In this document: positions 53,534 through 62,892 of the stretch, one piece after another
Layout: every line of letters starts with the position of its first letter
Position numbering within the stretch: position 1 is the first letter of the stretch
NCBI RefSeq assembly: GCF_000685235.1
Contig: NZ_ARYH01000003.1
Location: 310,001-374,000, forward strand
Direction: 5' to 3'
DNA length: 64,000 nt
From: Hyphomonas adhaerens MHS-3
GTDB lineage: Bacteria > Pseudomonadota > Alphaproteobacteria > Caulobacterales > Hyphomonadaceae
Translations under genes and position numbers: made by a program
Notes under the pieces: model-generated
Seen by the model: only the letters and a program-made list of their open reading frames with translations
What the model was told of the DNA's origin: nothing
The model's database searches: none

Positions 53534-54480
53534 TGAGATCCGCTTCCCCTCTGCTGATCGGCCTGTCGGCCGTGATGGTTGCCATTCAGGACGACACGCC
53601 GCTGGTGCTGGTCACCCGGCGCGGCAGCGAGGATGCGCTGCCCTTCGGCCCGTTCCATCCTGACAAGCACCGCACGTTCGACCTGTCACTGCGGGGCTGG
53701 GTGCGGGAACAGACGGGCTTTGAACTCGGCTATGTCGAACAGCTTTACACCTTTGGCGACCGCGACCGGGAAATGCCGGAAGCGACGCTGGCGGGCGCGC
53801 CGGCGCATGCCCGCGTCATCTCGGTGGGGTATCTCGCCCTGACGCCGGAAGCCCGCCCGGCCGAGGCGGGGTTCGAGGCGCGCTGGCAGAACTGGTATCG
53901 CTACTTCCCCTGGGAAGATCATCGCAATGGCCGCCCGGCCATCATCGACAGCCAGATCGTACCGCGCCTGTTCACCTGGGCGGCCGGCAAGGAGATGCGG
54001 CTGGAACGGGCAAAGATCGCCTTCGGCCTCGATGGCGCGCGCTGGGCGGAAGAGCGCGTGCTGGACCGGTATGAACTGCTCTATGAGGCCGGACTGGTCG
54101 CCGAATGTGCGCGCGATGCGAATCTCGCCGAACCCGATGTCACGCTGGGCGAGGCCATGGCGTCGGATCACCGGCGCATCCTGGCCACGGCAATCTCGCG
54201 GCTGCGGGGCAAGATCAAATACCGCCCGGTCGTCTTCGAACTGATGCCGGACAAATTCACCCTGTCAGCGCTGCAGCGGACGGTGGAGGCGATTCTCGGC
54301 CTTGGCCTGCACACGCAGAACTTCCGCCGGGCGCTGGACAAGACCGGGCTGGTCAAAGGCACGGGCGCGATGGAAACCGGCACGGGCGGGCGCCCGGCCG
54401 AGCTTTACCGTTTCTGCCGCGAGCAGGCCATCTCGACCGGCGCGCCAGGCCTGTCGACCCCGCGCCGGTCTGCGGACTGA
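53530..54480 (+). CDS. NrtR-like regulator with degenerate Nudix domain
   Basis: A 316-residue protein. Residues ~10-150 have a Nudix fold whose catalytic box is decayed (LSLRGWVREQTGFEL lacks the full GX5EX7REUXEEXGU). The C-terminal ~100 residues (KYRPVVFELMPDKFTLSALQRTVEAIL, NFRRALDKTGLV, GRPAELYRF) form the winged helix of NrtR, which represses NAD-synthesis genes and responds to ADP-ribose. The target genes are not seen here; the coupled HD hydrolase gene may be a partner. Confidence 0.85.
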   Translation: MMRSASPLLIGLSAVMVAIQDDTPLVLVTRRGSEDALPFGPFHPDKHRTFDLSLRGWVREQTGFELGYVEQLYTFGDRDREMPEATLAGAPAHARVISVGYLALTPEARPAEAGFEARWQNWYRYFPWEDHRNGRPAIIDSQIVPRLFTWAAGKEMRLERAKIAFGLDGARWAEERVLDRYELLYEAGLVAECARDANLAEPDVTLGEAMASDHRRILATAISRLRGKIKYRPVVFELMPDKFTLSALQRTVEAILGLGLHTQNFRRALDKTGLVKGTGAMETGTGGRPAELYRFCREQAISTGAPGLSTPRRSAD

Positions 54481-54481
54481 C

Positions 54482-55939
54482 CTAGTCTTCCGACTCTGAT
54501 TCCATTTCCGCCGGGTCTTCGGATTCGAACTCCTCTACGGAGATGCCTTCCGGCTGGCCCACGGCGACGAAGAGATAATCTTCCGGGTTGAGATATTCCT
54601 TTGCGACCCGGTTCACATCTTCCAGCGTGACGGCGCGGACCTTGTCATTCCGCAGATCGAAATAGTCGATGCCGAGTTCGTCCTGGCGGACGCCCATCAT
54701 CTGGCTGGCGATCTTTGCGTTGGAATCGAACCCCAGCGGGTAGGAGCCGGTGAGATAAGCCTTCGCGTCGGCCAGTTCTTCTTCGGTCACGCCATGCTCG
54801 ACGAGATCTTCCATCTCGTTCTTGATGCCCTGGATGAACTCGCCGGCGCTTTCATTCTTGGTCTGGCCGCCGCCGCTCCAGGTCTGAATGTGCTCGCCCG
54901 GCGACAGGCTCGTATAGATGCCGTAGGTCAAGCCCTTCTCGATACGGAGGACTTTCATCAACCGGCTCTCGAAGCCGCCGCCGCCATACGAGTAGTTCAG
55001 CACGAAGGCGGGGAAGAAGTCCGGATCGTCCCGCTTCAGGCCGGGGCCGGTAAACTGGACCAGGGATTGTGGCTGAGGCAGATCAACGACGATCGGGTCC
55101 GCCGGTTCGAGTTCCGGCAGAACGATGTCCGGAGTTTCCGGCAAGGTGGATGTTTCCGGCAGGTCGGCGATGACCTCGTCGATCATCGGCGCCAGTTCCT
55201 CCGGCGTCACGGCGCCGACAGCGGTGACCAGCAGGCGGTCCTTCACCATCAGCTTGCGCATCTGCTCTTTCGCCAGCTCCGGTGTCAGCGCTGCGATGCT
55301 CTCGTCGGTCTTGGTCCGGGCATAGGGATGATCCGGGTACAGCGCCTGCGATTGGGCCTTCCAGGCGAGATAGCCCGCGCTCGTCTCACGCGTCTTGAGG
55401 CCGACCTGCTGCTCCCGGCGGAAGCGTTCGAACGGACCCTCGTCGAAACGCGGATCTTCAAACGCCGTTGCGATCAGCGCCATGGCATCGTCGGCATTGT
55501 CCGTCAGCATGGAGGCCGAGCAGGAGGTCCAGTTGTTCGAGGCCGAACAGCCAAAGCTCATGTTCAGGTCTTCCATCCGCGTCTGGAAGCCGAGGGAGTC
55601 GAGATCGCCCGCGCCTTCATTCATGTGGTAGGTGACCGCATCTGTCAGGCCTTCCAGCCCTTCAGGATCGCTCGCCTCGCCGCCTTTCCAGGCCATGTTG
55701 AGAGAGAGGATCGGAATGGACGGTTCAGACACGAGCCAGACCGACGCGCCGCCGGGCGTCGTGAACTGCTGGATCTCGGCAAAGTCACCGGAGTGAACCG
55801 CGACCTCAAGCGGCGCCGGTTCTTCAACCACCTCCACTTCGACAATCGTTTCAGGCTCGGCCGGAGGCGGATTGAGAGAGGCACAGGCGGACAGGCTGGT
55901 TGCGGCAAACAGGCCGGCAGCAAAAGTCATGAGTCTCAT
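54482..55939 (-). CDS. M16 peptidase, non-catalytic subunit, lipoprotein
   Basis: A 485-residue M16B-fold protein. MRLMTFAAGLFAATSLSACAS is a lipoprotein signal (lipobox LSAC). The zinc motif HxxEH is missing (the place reads GLTDAVTYHMNEGAGDLDS), but the Arg/Tyr-type C-terminal region (RIEKGLTYGIYTS) that completes the partner's site is kept. With the adjacent catalytic subunit it should form a heterodimer like mitochondrial processing peptidase. ATG 55939 is separated from the upstream stop by one base. Confidence 0.88.
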   Translation of the reverse strand: MRLMTFAAGLFAATSLSACASLNPPPAEPETIVEVEVVEEPAPLEVAVHSGDFAEIQQFTTPGGASVWLVSEPSIPILSLNMAWKGGEASDPEGLEGLTDAVTYHMNEGAGDLDSLGFQTRMEDLNMSFGCSASNNWTSCSASMLTDNADDAMALIATAFEDPRFDEGPFERFRREQQVGLKTRETSAGYLAWKAQSQALYPDHPYARTKTDESIAALTPELAKEQMRKLMVKDRLLVTAVGAVTPEELAPMIDEVIADLPETSTLPETPDIVLPELEPADPIVVDLPQPQSLVQFTGPGLKRDDPDFFPAFVLNYSYGGGGFESRLMKVLRIEKGLTYGIYTSLSPGEHIQTWSGGGQTKNESAGEFIQGIKNEMEDLVEHGVTEEELADAKAYLTGSYPLGFDSNAKIASQMMGVRQDELGIDYFDLRNDKVRAVTLEDVNRVAKEYLNPEDYLFVAVGQPEGISVEEFESEDPAEMESESED

Positions 55940-55940
55940 G

Positions 55941-57311
55941 TCAGTTTCCCTCCTCGGACGGCAGCAGCTGCGCCTCGATGAAATGCCTGTCTGGCCCGAA
56001 GATCTTGCGGACCGCTGCGATGGCCTCGTCCGGCGTGATCGCGCGGACCTCATCCGGGTAGGACAGGACATCCTCAATCGTGCCGCCGATGGCCAGTGTC
56101 GAGCCGAACACGTTCGCCATGGTTGACTGGCTGTCACGGGAATAGATCGCGGTCGCCGCCAGCTTGTTCCGCGCCCTGACAACTTCCGCCTGCGTGAAGC
56201 CCTCTTCGAGCGCGAGTTCGACTTCGGCCATCACGGCGGTTTCAAGCTCATCCATGCTGACGCCGGGCGCCGGGCTCGCCGAAATCACGGCGGGGCCGGG
56301 ATCGTGCAGGTCGGACCAGGCATAGGAGGACACGCTGATGGCGAGCTGTTGCTGCTCCACCAGCGACTGGTAGAGCCGGCTGGTCATCCCGCCGCCCAGG
56401 ACTTCAAGGCCAACTTCCAGCGCATAGGCTTCGTGCGGCGTGCGGATCTGCGAGACACCGTTGTAATAGCGGCTCCAGACCGGCTGGCGGACTTTCGGAT
56501 CGGCGTGGACGATCAGGTCGTCTTCGGTCAGCAGCGGCACGTCGCGCCATTTGCGCTGGCCATGGGCGGTGCCGGTCGGAACGATCTGGCCATAGGTCGC
56601 TTCCGCCAGCGTGCGAACTTCGTCTTCGCTGACATCGCCAGCGACAACGAGGATCGCGTTCTCCGGACTGTAGTATTCGTGATAGAAGTTCAGGCCGTCT
56701 TCCGGGGTCAGCGCCGCGACTTCGTCCATGTTGCCGATGACAGTGATTTCGTACGGATGGCCTTTCCAGAGTTCGGAGAGCACCTGTTCCTGCAGGATGA
56801 CACCGGGATTGTTATCAATCCGCTGGCGGCGTTCTTCTTTCACCACGTCGCGTTCAGAGATGAAGGCGCCTTCGGGGTCGTCATCAATAACGAGATTCAC
56901 CATCCGGTCGGCTTCCAGCTCCATCATCGTGCCGAGCTGCTCCTTGGCGACCCGTTCGAAATAGGCGGTGTAGTCCCAGCTGGTAAACGCGTTCGACTGG
57001 CCGCCATTGCGGGAGACGATGGAATCGAACTCACCCGGCGCCAGCGTGTCGGTCTGCTGGAACATGACGTGTTCGAACAGGTGGGCAATTCCACTCTTGC
57101 CGGGGGCTTCATCGACCGCGCCGACCTTGTACCAGACCATGTGCGTGACGACCGGCGCCCTGTGGTCGGGGATGACCACGACCTGCATGCCATTGTCGAG
57201 ATGGAAGGTGGTCGGGGTCCAGGATTGCGAAGGCTCCGCCGCTGTGTCGGCCAGGGCCGGCAAGGCGAAGACGGCGAGGGCCGCAAGCCCTCCGGTCAAA
57301 ATCCGTTTCAT
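55941..57311 (-). CDS. M16 peptidase, catalytic subunit
   Basis: A 456-residue periplasmic protein with signal peptide MKRILTGGLAALAVFALPALA. The zinc site is HLFEH in GIAHLFEHVMFQQTDTL and a second Glu lies about 77 residues on, as in the family. It probably clears peptides from the periplasm, in a heterodimer with the next gene's product. The start is set by the signal peptide. It follows the DUF3035 gene by about 45 bp. Confidence 0.91.
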   Translation of the reverse strand: MKRILTGGLAALAVFALPALADTAAEPSQSWTPTTFHLDNGMQVVVIPDHRAPVVTHMVWYKVGAVDEAPGKSGIAHLFEHVMFQQTDTLAPGEFDSIVSRNGGQSNAFTSWDYTAYFERVAKEQLGTMMELEADRMVNLVIDDDPEGAFISERDVVKEERRQRIDNNPGVILQEQVLSELWKGHPYEITVIGNMDEVAALTPEDGLNFYHEYYSPENAILVVAGDVSEDEVRTLAEATYGQIVPTGTAHGQRKWRDVPLLTEDDLIVHADPKVRQPVWSRYYNGVSQIRTPHEAYALEVGLEVLGGGMTSRLYQSLVEQQQLAISVSSYAWSDLHDPGPAVISASPAPGVSMDELETAVMAEVELALEEGFTQAEVVRARNKLAATAIYSRDSQSTMANVFGSTLAIGGTIEDVLSYPDEVRAITPDEAIAAVRKIFGPDRHFIEAQLLPSEEGN

Positions 57312-57356
57312 GAGCTTGTTCCCTTGCAAGAATTGGAAGTCCGGCACCCGGCCGGA

Positions 57357-57851
57357 TCAGGTTCCCGGAAGTTTCACTCGCGGCTTGGCCGTGGTGCTCT
57401 CGATGGTCACTGGCGCGCTGCCGGTTGCGTTGTCCGTCGCCGCGGATTCGGCATCCTCGGGATTGTCCTTCCGCCAGAACAGGATCCGGTCGGAAATGCT
57501 CCGCGATTTGCGGATCGTCTTGAACTCTTCATAGTCGACTTCGGTCCGGATCATCGGGCTGACGGCATTGGCATCCGCCGCCGCGACAAGGGCCCGCTCG
57601 GAGGCGCTGGCATTCACGCCAAGCGTTGAGCCGAATGCCGACGCATTGTCGTTCTGGGCAGCTTCCACTTCAGCCGGGACAGCCTGGCCAGCCCCCGGCG
57701 GACGCAGCGAATAATCCGGCGGCACGATCAGCGGCGCCTTGGTCACCACCCGGAACTCGTCCGGCGTGCGTGTTCCGCGTGCTCCACTGGAACAGGCCGT
57801 TGTCGCCAGGCACACGGCGCCCAGGGCCAGTAGGGAAAGCTGCGTCTTCAT
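57357..57851 (-). CDS. DUF3035 lipoprotein (BamF-like)
   Basis: A 164-residue lipoprotein. MKTQLSLLALGAVCLATTACSS has lipobox TTAC. The conserved block is RTPDEFRVVTKAPLIVPPDYSLRPP, shared by DUF3035, which I recall being linked to the alphaproteobacterial BAM complex as BamF. The rest is low-complexity with a short helix. The place between lspA (the lipoprotein signal peptidase) and the M16 pair is common in this class. Confidence 0.87.
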   Translation of the reverse strand: MKTQLSLLALGAVCLATTACSSGARGTRTPDEFRVVTKAPLIVPPDYSLRPPGAGQAVPAEVEAAQNDNASAFGSTLGVNASASERALVAAADANAVSPMIRTEVDYEEFKTIRKSRSISDRILFWRKDNPEDAESAATDNATGSAPVTIESTTAKPRVKLPGT

Positions 57852-57872
57852 TTGGCGTCCTCGCCTCTAAGT

Positions 57873-58418
57873 TTAGGATGGCCGGTCCGGATTCCCGGAT
57901 GGCTTTCTTCCTGACAGTACGAATTGATCGAAAAACAGCAAGACCGCGCCAACACTGATCGCAGCGTCGGCCACGTTGAAGACCCACGGGAAATGGAGCG
58001 CGCCGGCATTGATGAAGTCAACAACCGCGCCGAAACGCACCCGGTCGATCAGATTGCCGAATGCGCCGCCGATCACCAGGGCCAGCGACAGTTTCAGGAG
58101 CCGCCCCTCCGCCACCAGCAGCCAGCGCAGGAAGCCCAGCGCGATGGCCAGCATGACCGCCGCTAGAATCCAGCGGCCGATGCCCTCGGACTGGAACATG
58201 CCGTAGCTCATGCCGCGGTTCCACACCATCGACAGGTTGATCGGGCCGGGCAGCTCAATCGTGCCGCAGGCAAAGGTGTTCTGGAAGCATTCCATGGCCC
58301 GCAACTGTTCGTTCGCCAGAACCATCGACTTGGTCACCTGGTCTGCGATCAGCGTGACCGGGATGATGGCCAGGGGCCAGACCTGAGCGGGTTTCAATTG
58401 CATGCGGGGAGATTGCAT
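57873..58418 (-). CDS. lspA: Lipoprotein signal peptidase
   Basis: A 181-residue inner-membrane aspartyl protease with four transmembrane helices. The catalytic Asp pair lies in GNLIDRVRFGAVVDFI and FNVADAAIS. It cleaves the signal peptide of diacylglyceryl-modified prolipoproteins, of which this window encodes several. The insert CFQNTFACGTIELPG between helix 1 and the periplasmic domain is somewhat longer than usual. ATG 58418 follows GGGACGGG. It directly follows ileS. Confidence 0.95.
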   Translation of the reverse strand: MQSPRMQLKPAQVWPLAIIPVTLIADQVTKSMVLANEQLRAMECFQNTFACGTIELPGPINLSMVWNRGMSYGMFQSEGIGRWILAAVMLAIALGFLRWLLVAEGRLLKLSLALVIGGAFGNLIDRVRFGAVVDFINAGALHFPWVFNVADAAISVGAVLLFFDQFVLSGRKPSGNPDRPS

Positions 58419-58461
58419 CCCGTCCCGGCCAGATCAAGCGATTCCGTGCAGGTTGGTCCCA

Positions 58462-61440
58462 TCACTCGCTGTGCGTCGCGTCCCAGGCTTTCACCGCCAG
58501 CGCATCGCGGGGGGTGATGTCCGGAAACTCCGGATCTGCGAGGTCAGGATCAAAATACTTCCAGCTGCGCCGGCATTTGATGCCCTCGGCTTTTTCCGGA
58601 TAGACGACCACGCCGGGCGTATCGTCCAGCGTGAAGCCGCCGCCCTTGCCTTCCAGCGTGTGGACCAGTTCCGCACCGGATGTGATGAACAGGTCCGCCG
58701 GATCTTCGCCATCGAACGCCTTCACCAACGCCTCATCCGCAATGTGCACAACGGGCGCGGCCTCCAGCGAGGCGCCGATCCGCTTCTCGCGGCGTTCCAC
58801 TTCCAGCGCGCCGGTAACGACGCGGCGGACGGTGAAGATCTTTGCCCAGCGTTCGGCGAGCTCCTCATCTCTCCAGTTTACCGGCGTAAACGGGAACAGG
58901 AGCAGGTGGACCGACTCCGCCTTGCCGCTGAGATGGCTTTCGAGGAAGGCCTCTTCCATCGTGAACGGCATCACTGGGGCAAGCCAGGTGAGCAGGCGCT
59001 CAAGCACGGCGGCCATCACCGTGCGCGCGGCGCGGCGGCGATTGCCATAGACAGCCGTCGCATCGTCCCACGCATCCATCGTGCTGAAGCGCGGGTCGCA
59101 ATAGAGGCTGTCTTTCCGGATGTCGAAGTAGACGGCCGACAGGTCCACGCCCGCGAAATTGATGAGCAGGCTCATCACACGCTTGAAGTCGTAGACATTG
59201 TAAGCGGCCTTCACCTGCGCATCGAGTTCGGCGAGGCGGTGCAGCACCCAGCGTTCAAGGCCCGGCATCTTCTCCGGTGCGATCGCTTCGTCTTCCGTCC
59301 AGCCGTCGAGCGCGCCCAGCATGTAGCGCACCGTGTTGCGCAGCTTGCGGTAAGTCTCGACCGAGCCCTTGATGATCTCGTCGGAGATCCGCAGGTCTTC
59401 AGTATAGTCGCCCGACGCCGTCCAGATGCGCAGGATCTCGATCCCGTACTGTTTCTGGATCTGCTCCGGTTCGATCGTATTGCCGATCGACTTGGACATC
59501 TTCTTGCCGTCAGCATCGACGATGAAGCCGTGCGTCAGCACCTGTTTGTAAGGCGCCATGCCGCGCGTCGCGCAGCACTCCAGCAGGGATGACTGGAACC
59601 AGCCGCGGTGCTGGTCGGAGCCTTCCATGTACAGGTTCGCCTGCCCGGTTTCCGGATCGATGATGCCGCGCTCACGCAGGGCGAAGGCATGAGTCGTCCC
59701 GGAGTCGAACCAGACATCCAGAACGTCCGTCACCTTGTCCCATTCATTGGCCGACAGGCCGAGGGGGCCGAGGAAGTCTGCCGCCGGTGTATCGAACCAG
59801 GCCTCGACGCCGCCCTTGGCGATTGCGGCCTTGATGGCGTCGTTCAGCGCATCCGCCTGCTCTTTCGGCAGCGCAGCGGTGTGCGGCTGGCCGGTCTTGT
59901 TGACGAAGATCGTGATCGGCACGCCCCAGTTCCGCTGGCGGGAGATCAGCCAGTCCGGGCGGCCTTCCACCATGCTCTGCAGGCGGTTTCGGCCGGCAGC
60001 CGGGAAGAACTCGGTCTCGTCGATGGCCTTCAGGGCATTCTCGCGCAGCGTCTTGCCGTTCGGGCCGGGCTTGTCCATCGAGATGAACCATTGCGGCGTC
60101 GCCCGGCGGATGACCGGCGCTTTGGAGCGCCAGGAGTGCGCATCGCGGATCGTGGTGATGCCGCGCGCCAGCAGATTGCCGCTCTCGGCCAGCGCCTTGA
60201 TGACTTCCGGGTTCGCCTTGCCCGGCTCGCCGCGCTTCTTGCCGCTGGTGCGGATGATGTCCATGCCGCCAAAGCGCGGCACGTCCGGCGTGTAACAGCC
60301 ATCGGCATCGACGATCTGGCGGATGTCAGATGCCTTGTGGCCGGACTCGACCCAGACATTGAAGTCGTCCTCACCATGCGCAGGCGCCGTGTGCACAAAG
60401 CCCGTACCGGCATCGTCGGTGACGTGCTCGCCAGCGAGGAGCGGGATGTCATGGGCGAAGAACGGGTCCATCTCATGCAGCGGATGGGATAGCTTGCCCA
60501 GCGCCGCCGGATCGACATCTTCAAGACGTTTGAAGGACGAGACTTTCGCCCCATCCATGACAGATTGCGCCAATGCATCGCCAAGGATCAGCTTTTCACC
60601 CGGCTTGGCGTAAGGCGCGAAGCCGAGCTCTTCCTCGCTCATCACCGTCTCGACCTCATACAGGCCATAGGAGATTTCAGGATTGTAGCTGACGGCCTGG
60701 TTGGCCGGGATCGTCCATGGCGTGGTGGTCCAGATCACAACGCAGGCGTCTGACCCTTCGACCGGAAACTTCACCCAGATCACCGGCACCTTGCGGTCGT
60801 GATATTCGACTTCCGCTTCGGCGAGCGCGGTGCGCTCCACCGGGCTCCACATGATCGGCTTGGCGCCGCGGACCAGAGAGCCGGTCATCGCCATGCGCAG
60901 GAATTCGCCGACGATGGAGGCTTCGCTCTCGAACTTCATGGTCAGGTAGGGATTGTCCCACTCGCCCTCGATGCCGAGATTGCGGAACTCCTTGCCCTGG
61001 ATCTCGACCCATTTTTCGGCGTAGGCGCGGCAGGCGGCGCGGAATTCTCCGGGCGGCACGTCGTCCTTCGTCTTGCCCTTTGAGCGGAACTCTTCTTCGA
61101 CTTTCCATTCGATCGGCAGGCCGTGGCAGTCCCAGCCCGGCAGGTAGGCAGCATCGAAGCCCGCCATCTGGTGGCTGCGGACAATGATGTCCTTGACGAT
61201 CTTGTTCATCGCCGTGCCGAGGTGGATGTGCCCGTTCGCGTAAGGCGGGCCATCGTGGAGGATCCACGGCTTCGCACCGCGTTCCTTCGCATCGGCGCGC
61301 AGGCGCTCGTAAAGCTTCAGGTCATCCCAACGCTTGATCCAGTCAGGCTCACGCTTGGGCAGGCCGCCACGCATCGGAAATTCCGTCGCGGGCAGGAACA
61401 GGGTGTCGCGATAGTCTCGGTCGGTCAGGGAATCGGTCAT
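58462..61440 (-). CDS. ileS: Isoleucyl-tRNA synthetase
   Basis: A 992-residue class I synthetase. HGPPYANGHIHLG near residue 70 (HIGH), KMSKS near 648, the editing (CP1) domain between them, and a C-terminal domain ending near a family zinc-site position that lacks the CxxC pairs of E. coli IleS. No mupirocin-resistance-type features were judged. It heads an ileS-lspA-DUF3035-M16-M16 set on the minus strand. Confidence 0.96.
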   Translation of the reverse strand: MTDSLTDRDYRDTLFLPATEFPMRGGLPKREPDWIKRWDDLKLYERLRADAKERGAKPWILHDGPPYANGHIHLGTAMNKIVKDIIVRSHQMAGFDAAYLPGWDCHGLPIEWKVEEEFRSKGKTKDDVPPGEFRAACRAYAEKWVEIQGKEFRNLGIEGEWDNPYLTMKFESEASIVGEFLRMAMTGSLVRGAKPIMWSPVERTALAEAEVEYHDRKVPVIWVKFPVEGSDACVVIWTTTPWTIPANQAVSYNPEISYGLYEVETVMSEEELGFAPYAKPGEKLILGDALAQSVMDGAKVSSFKRLEDVDPAALGKLSHPLHEMDPFFAHDIPLLAGEHVTDDAGTGFVHTAPAHGEDDFNVWVESGHKASDIRQIVDADGCYTPDVPRFGGMDIIRTSGKKRGEPGKANPEVIKALAESGNLLARGITTIRDAHSWRSKAPVIRRATPQWFISMDKPGPNGKTLRENALKAIDETEFFPAAGRNRLQSMVEGRPDWLISRQRNWGVPITIFVNKTGQPHTAALPKEQADALNDAIKAAIAKGGVEAWFDTPAADFLGPLGLSANEWDKVTDVLDVWFDSGTTHAFALRERGIIDPETGQANLYMEGSDQHRGWFQSSLLECCATRGMAPYKQVLTHGFIVDADGKKMSKSIGNTIEPEQIQKQYGIEILRIWTASGDYTEDLRISDEIIKGSVETYRKLRNTVRYMLGALDGWTEDEAIAPEKMPGLERWVLHRLAELDAQVKAAYNVYDFKRVMSLLINFAGVDLSAVYFDIRKDSLYCDPRFSTMDAWDDATAVYGNRRRAARTVMAAVLERLLTWLAPVMPFTMEEAFLESHLSGKAESVHLLLFPFTPVNWRDEELAERWAKIFTVRRVVTGALEVERREKRIGASLEAAPVVHIADEALVKAFDGEDPADLFITSGAELVHTLEGKGGGFTLDDTPGVVVYPEKAEGIKCRRSWKYFDPDLADPEFPDITPRDALAVKAWDATHSE

Positions 61441-61622
61441 GGATCTTCAGTGTGAACGGATTGGGAGAGGAATTCAGGGCTCAAAAAGCAAATCCCGGCC
61501 TGGCCCAGACCCTTCGGTGGGGTCAGCGCGCAGCCGGGCGGCTAATTCGAATTGTGAATATCCGGTCCATCGGCAAGCGCCTTAACAGGCAGAGGTTAAC
61601 CTGTCACTAGGGCGATGATGCC

Positions 61623-62162
61623 TCAGCGGGGCGCAGACGCCGTTGCCTGCGGCGGACCATAGGCCAGGCGTTCAGCCACTTTCGAGCACAAGGCATCGAA
61701 TACGGCGGCATTCTCAATCAGATTGCCCCAGGTGATGCCCCGGTCCAGAATCACATAGCGTGAGACATTCACCGTATCCTGGTCGGCCTTGTAGACAGAG
61801 ACGGCGCTGAAGGCGCGGTCGACCTCCGTGACCTGCTCGTAGGACTGTACCGAACCGAACGCCGCCATGAACTCCACACCGCGGCAGTCAGAGGCCGCCT
61901 CGTCGGCACAAACCGAATAGATGCCAAGAGTCAGGCCATCGGGCAGCCGCGCAAACACGAACGGCGCCCCCATATCATTCTGCCCAGCGGCGAGGAACGT
62001 TCCGCCCATCTCATCGACGATCAGGCGAAGGTCATCCAGTTGAACATTGCGAATCACGACATCCGGCGCACGGGCCGGACGCGGCGCGTCTTCCGGTGAT
62101 TGCGCCAGCGCACTGCCGCATCCCAGAGTCATGAATCCAGCTGCTGCCAATGCCTTGCGCAC
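61623..62162 (-). CDS. YbjN-like secreted protein, copy 1
   Basis: A 179-residue protein with signal peptide MRKALAAAGFMTLGCGSALA. The mature part has a YbjN-like fold: LDDLRLIVDEMGGTF, then a C-x7-C pair (CADEAASDC) after DGLTLGIYSV, and SRYVILDRGITWGNLIENAAVFDAL. It is a paralogue of the next gene (about 30% similar by eye). The function of these secreted YbjN proteins is unknown. The interval to ileS is about 180 bp. Confidence 0.82.
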   Translation of the reverse strand: MRKALAAAGFMTLGCGSALAQSPEDAPRPARAPDVVIRNVQLDDLRLIVDEMGGTFLAAGQNDMGAPFVFARLPDGLTLGIYSVCADEAASDCRGVEFMAAFGSVQSYEQVTEVDRAFSAVSVYKADQDTVNVSRYVILDRGITWGNLIENAAVFDALCSKVAERLAYGPPQATASAPR

Positions 62163-62247
62163 ACTTCAACCTCAGACTGCCATACATCCCCAGTAAGGAG
62201 ATTATTGCCAGTTTTAGATGTCCGCAATGTGGCAGTAGCGGGGCATG

Positions 62248-62805
62248 TTATTCGCTGTCTTCCTCGTCGTCGTACAGCCAGTCGTAATCATCATCGGCGG
62301 GCCAGACGACATCTGCGACAAGCGGCCCGAGGGCGAGCGCATTCTGCAGGTTTACCTTCAGGTTTTCCATGCTCTGGCCGCCATCGAGAATCAGGTAGCG
62401 GGTCGTGCCGACCGTCTCGCCTTCCTTGTCCCACCAGGTCGAGACAGCCGCAAAGGTCAGGTTGGCCTGATTGATCTTCTCGGCGGTCACCAGCTCATCG
62501 TCGTCGTAGCGCACCTGCACCATCATGCCGAGGCAGTCTTCGGAATATTCCGACGCGCATGCCGTGCCGATGAGGTGGAAGATCAGCCCGTCGGGGGTTG
62601 TGGCGCGAAGGGACACGTCACCATCGCCGCCAACTTCGGTGATCGTATGTCCTTCAGCGACGGCTAGCGCCTTGAGGTCTTCAAGGTTCACACTCCGCAC
62701 GACGCGAGCGTCATCCGCCAGCGATGTGTCGGCGCTGAAGTCTTCAGCCGACGCTGTAAAGGATGCGGCGACTGCCAATGCCGCCACGGCAAGGAAAGTA
62801 CGCAT
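62248..62805 (-). CDS. YbjN-like secreted protein, copy 2
   Basis: A 185-residue protein with signal peptide MRTFLAVAALAVAASFTASA. It repeats the layout of copy 1: VNLEDLKALAVAEGHTI, DGLIFHLIGTACASEYSEDC (the same C-x7-C) and TRYLILDGGQSMENLKVNLQNAL. The C-terminus is strongly acidic and aromatic (DDDYDWLYDDEEDSE), which copy 1 lacks. GGGAG precedes ATG 62805. The pair sits between ribF and ileS. Confidence 0.83.
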   Translation of the reverse strand: MRTFLAVAALAVAASFTASAEDFSADTSLADDARVVRSVNLEDLKALAVAEGHTITEVGGDGDVSLRATTPDGLIFHLIGTACASEYSEDCLGMMVQVRYDDDELVTAEKINQANLTFAAVSTWWDKEGETVGTTRYLILDGGQSMENLKVNLQNALALGPLVADVVWPADDDYDWLYDDEEDSE

Positions 62806-62892
62806 GGGAAACTCCCTCTGTTTATGCCCCCGGGTTGTGGCACCAGCATGGCGGGCGCTGGGAGGCATGGAAAGAGGTGATTCCAATAAAAT

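Noticed and set aside
56304-57629. Open frame of 441 codons on the plus strand opposite the M16 gene
   Set aside because: Antisense shadow rich in His/Arg/Gly; no domain or ribosome site, while the minus strand carries a full M16 protein.
61441-61622. T-box or similar leader before ileS
   Set aside because: No T-box sequence is seen and such leaders are not expected in this class. The palindrome AGGTTAACCT (61594-61603) is noted, but it lacks the 7-bp spacing of a CtrA site.
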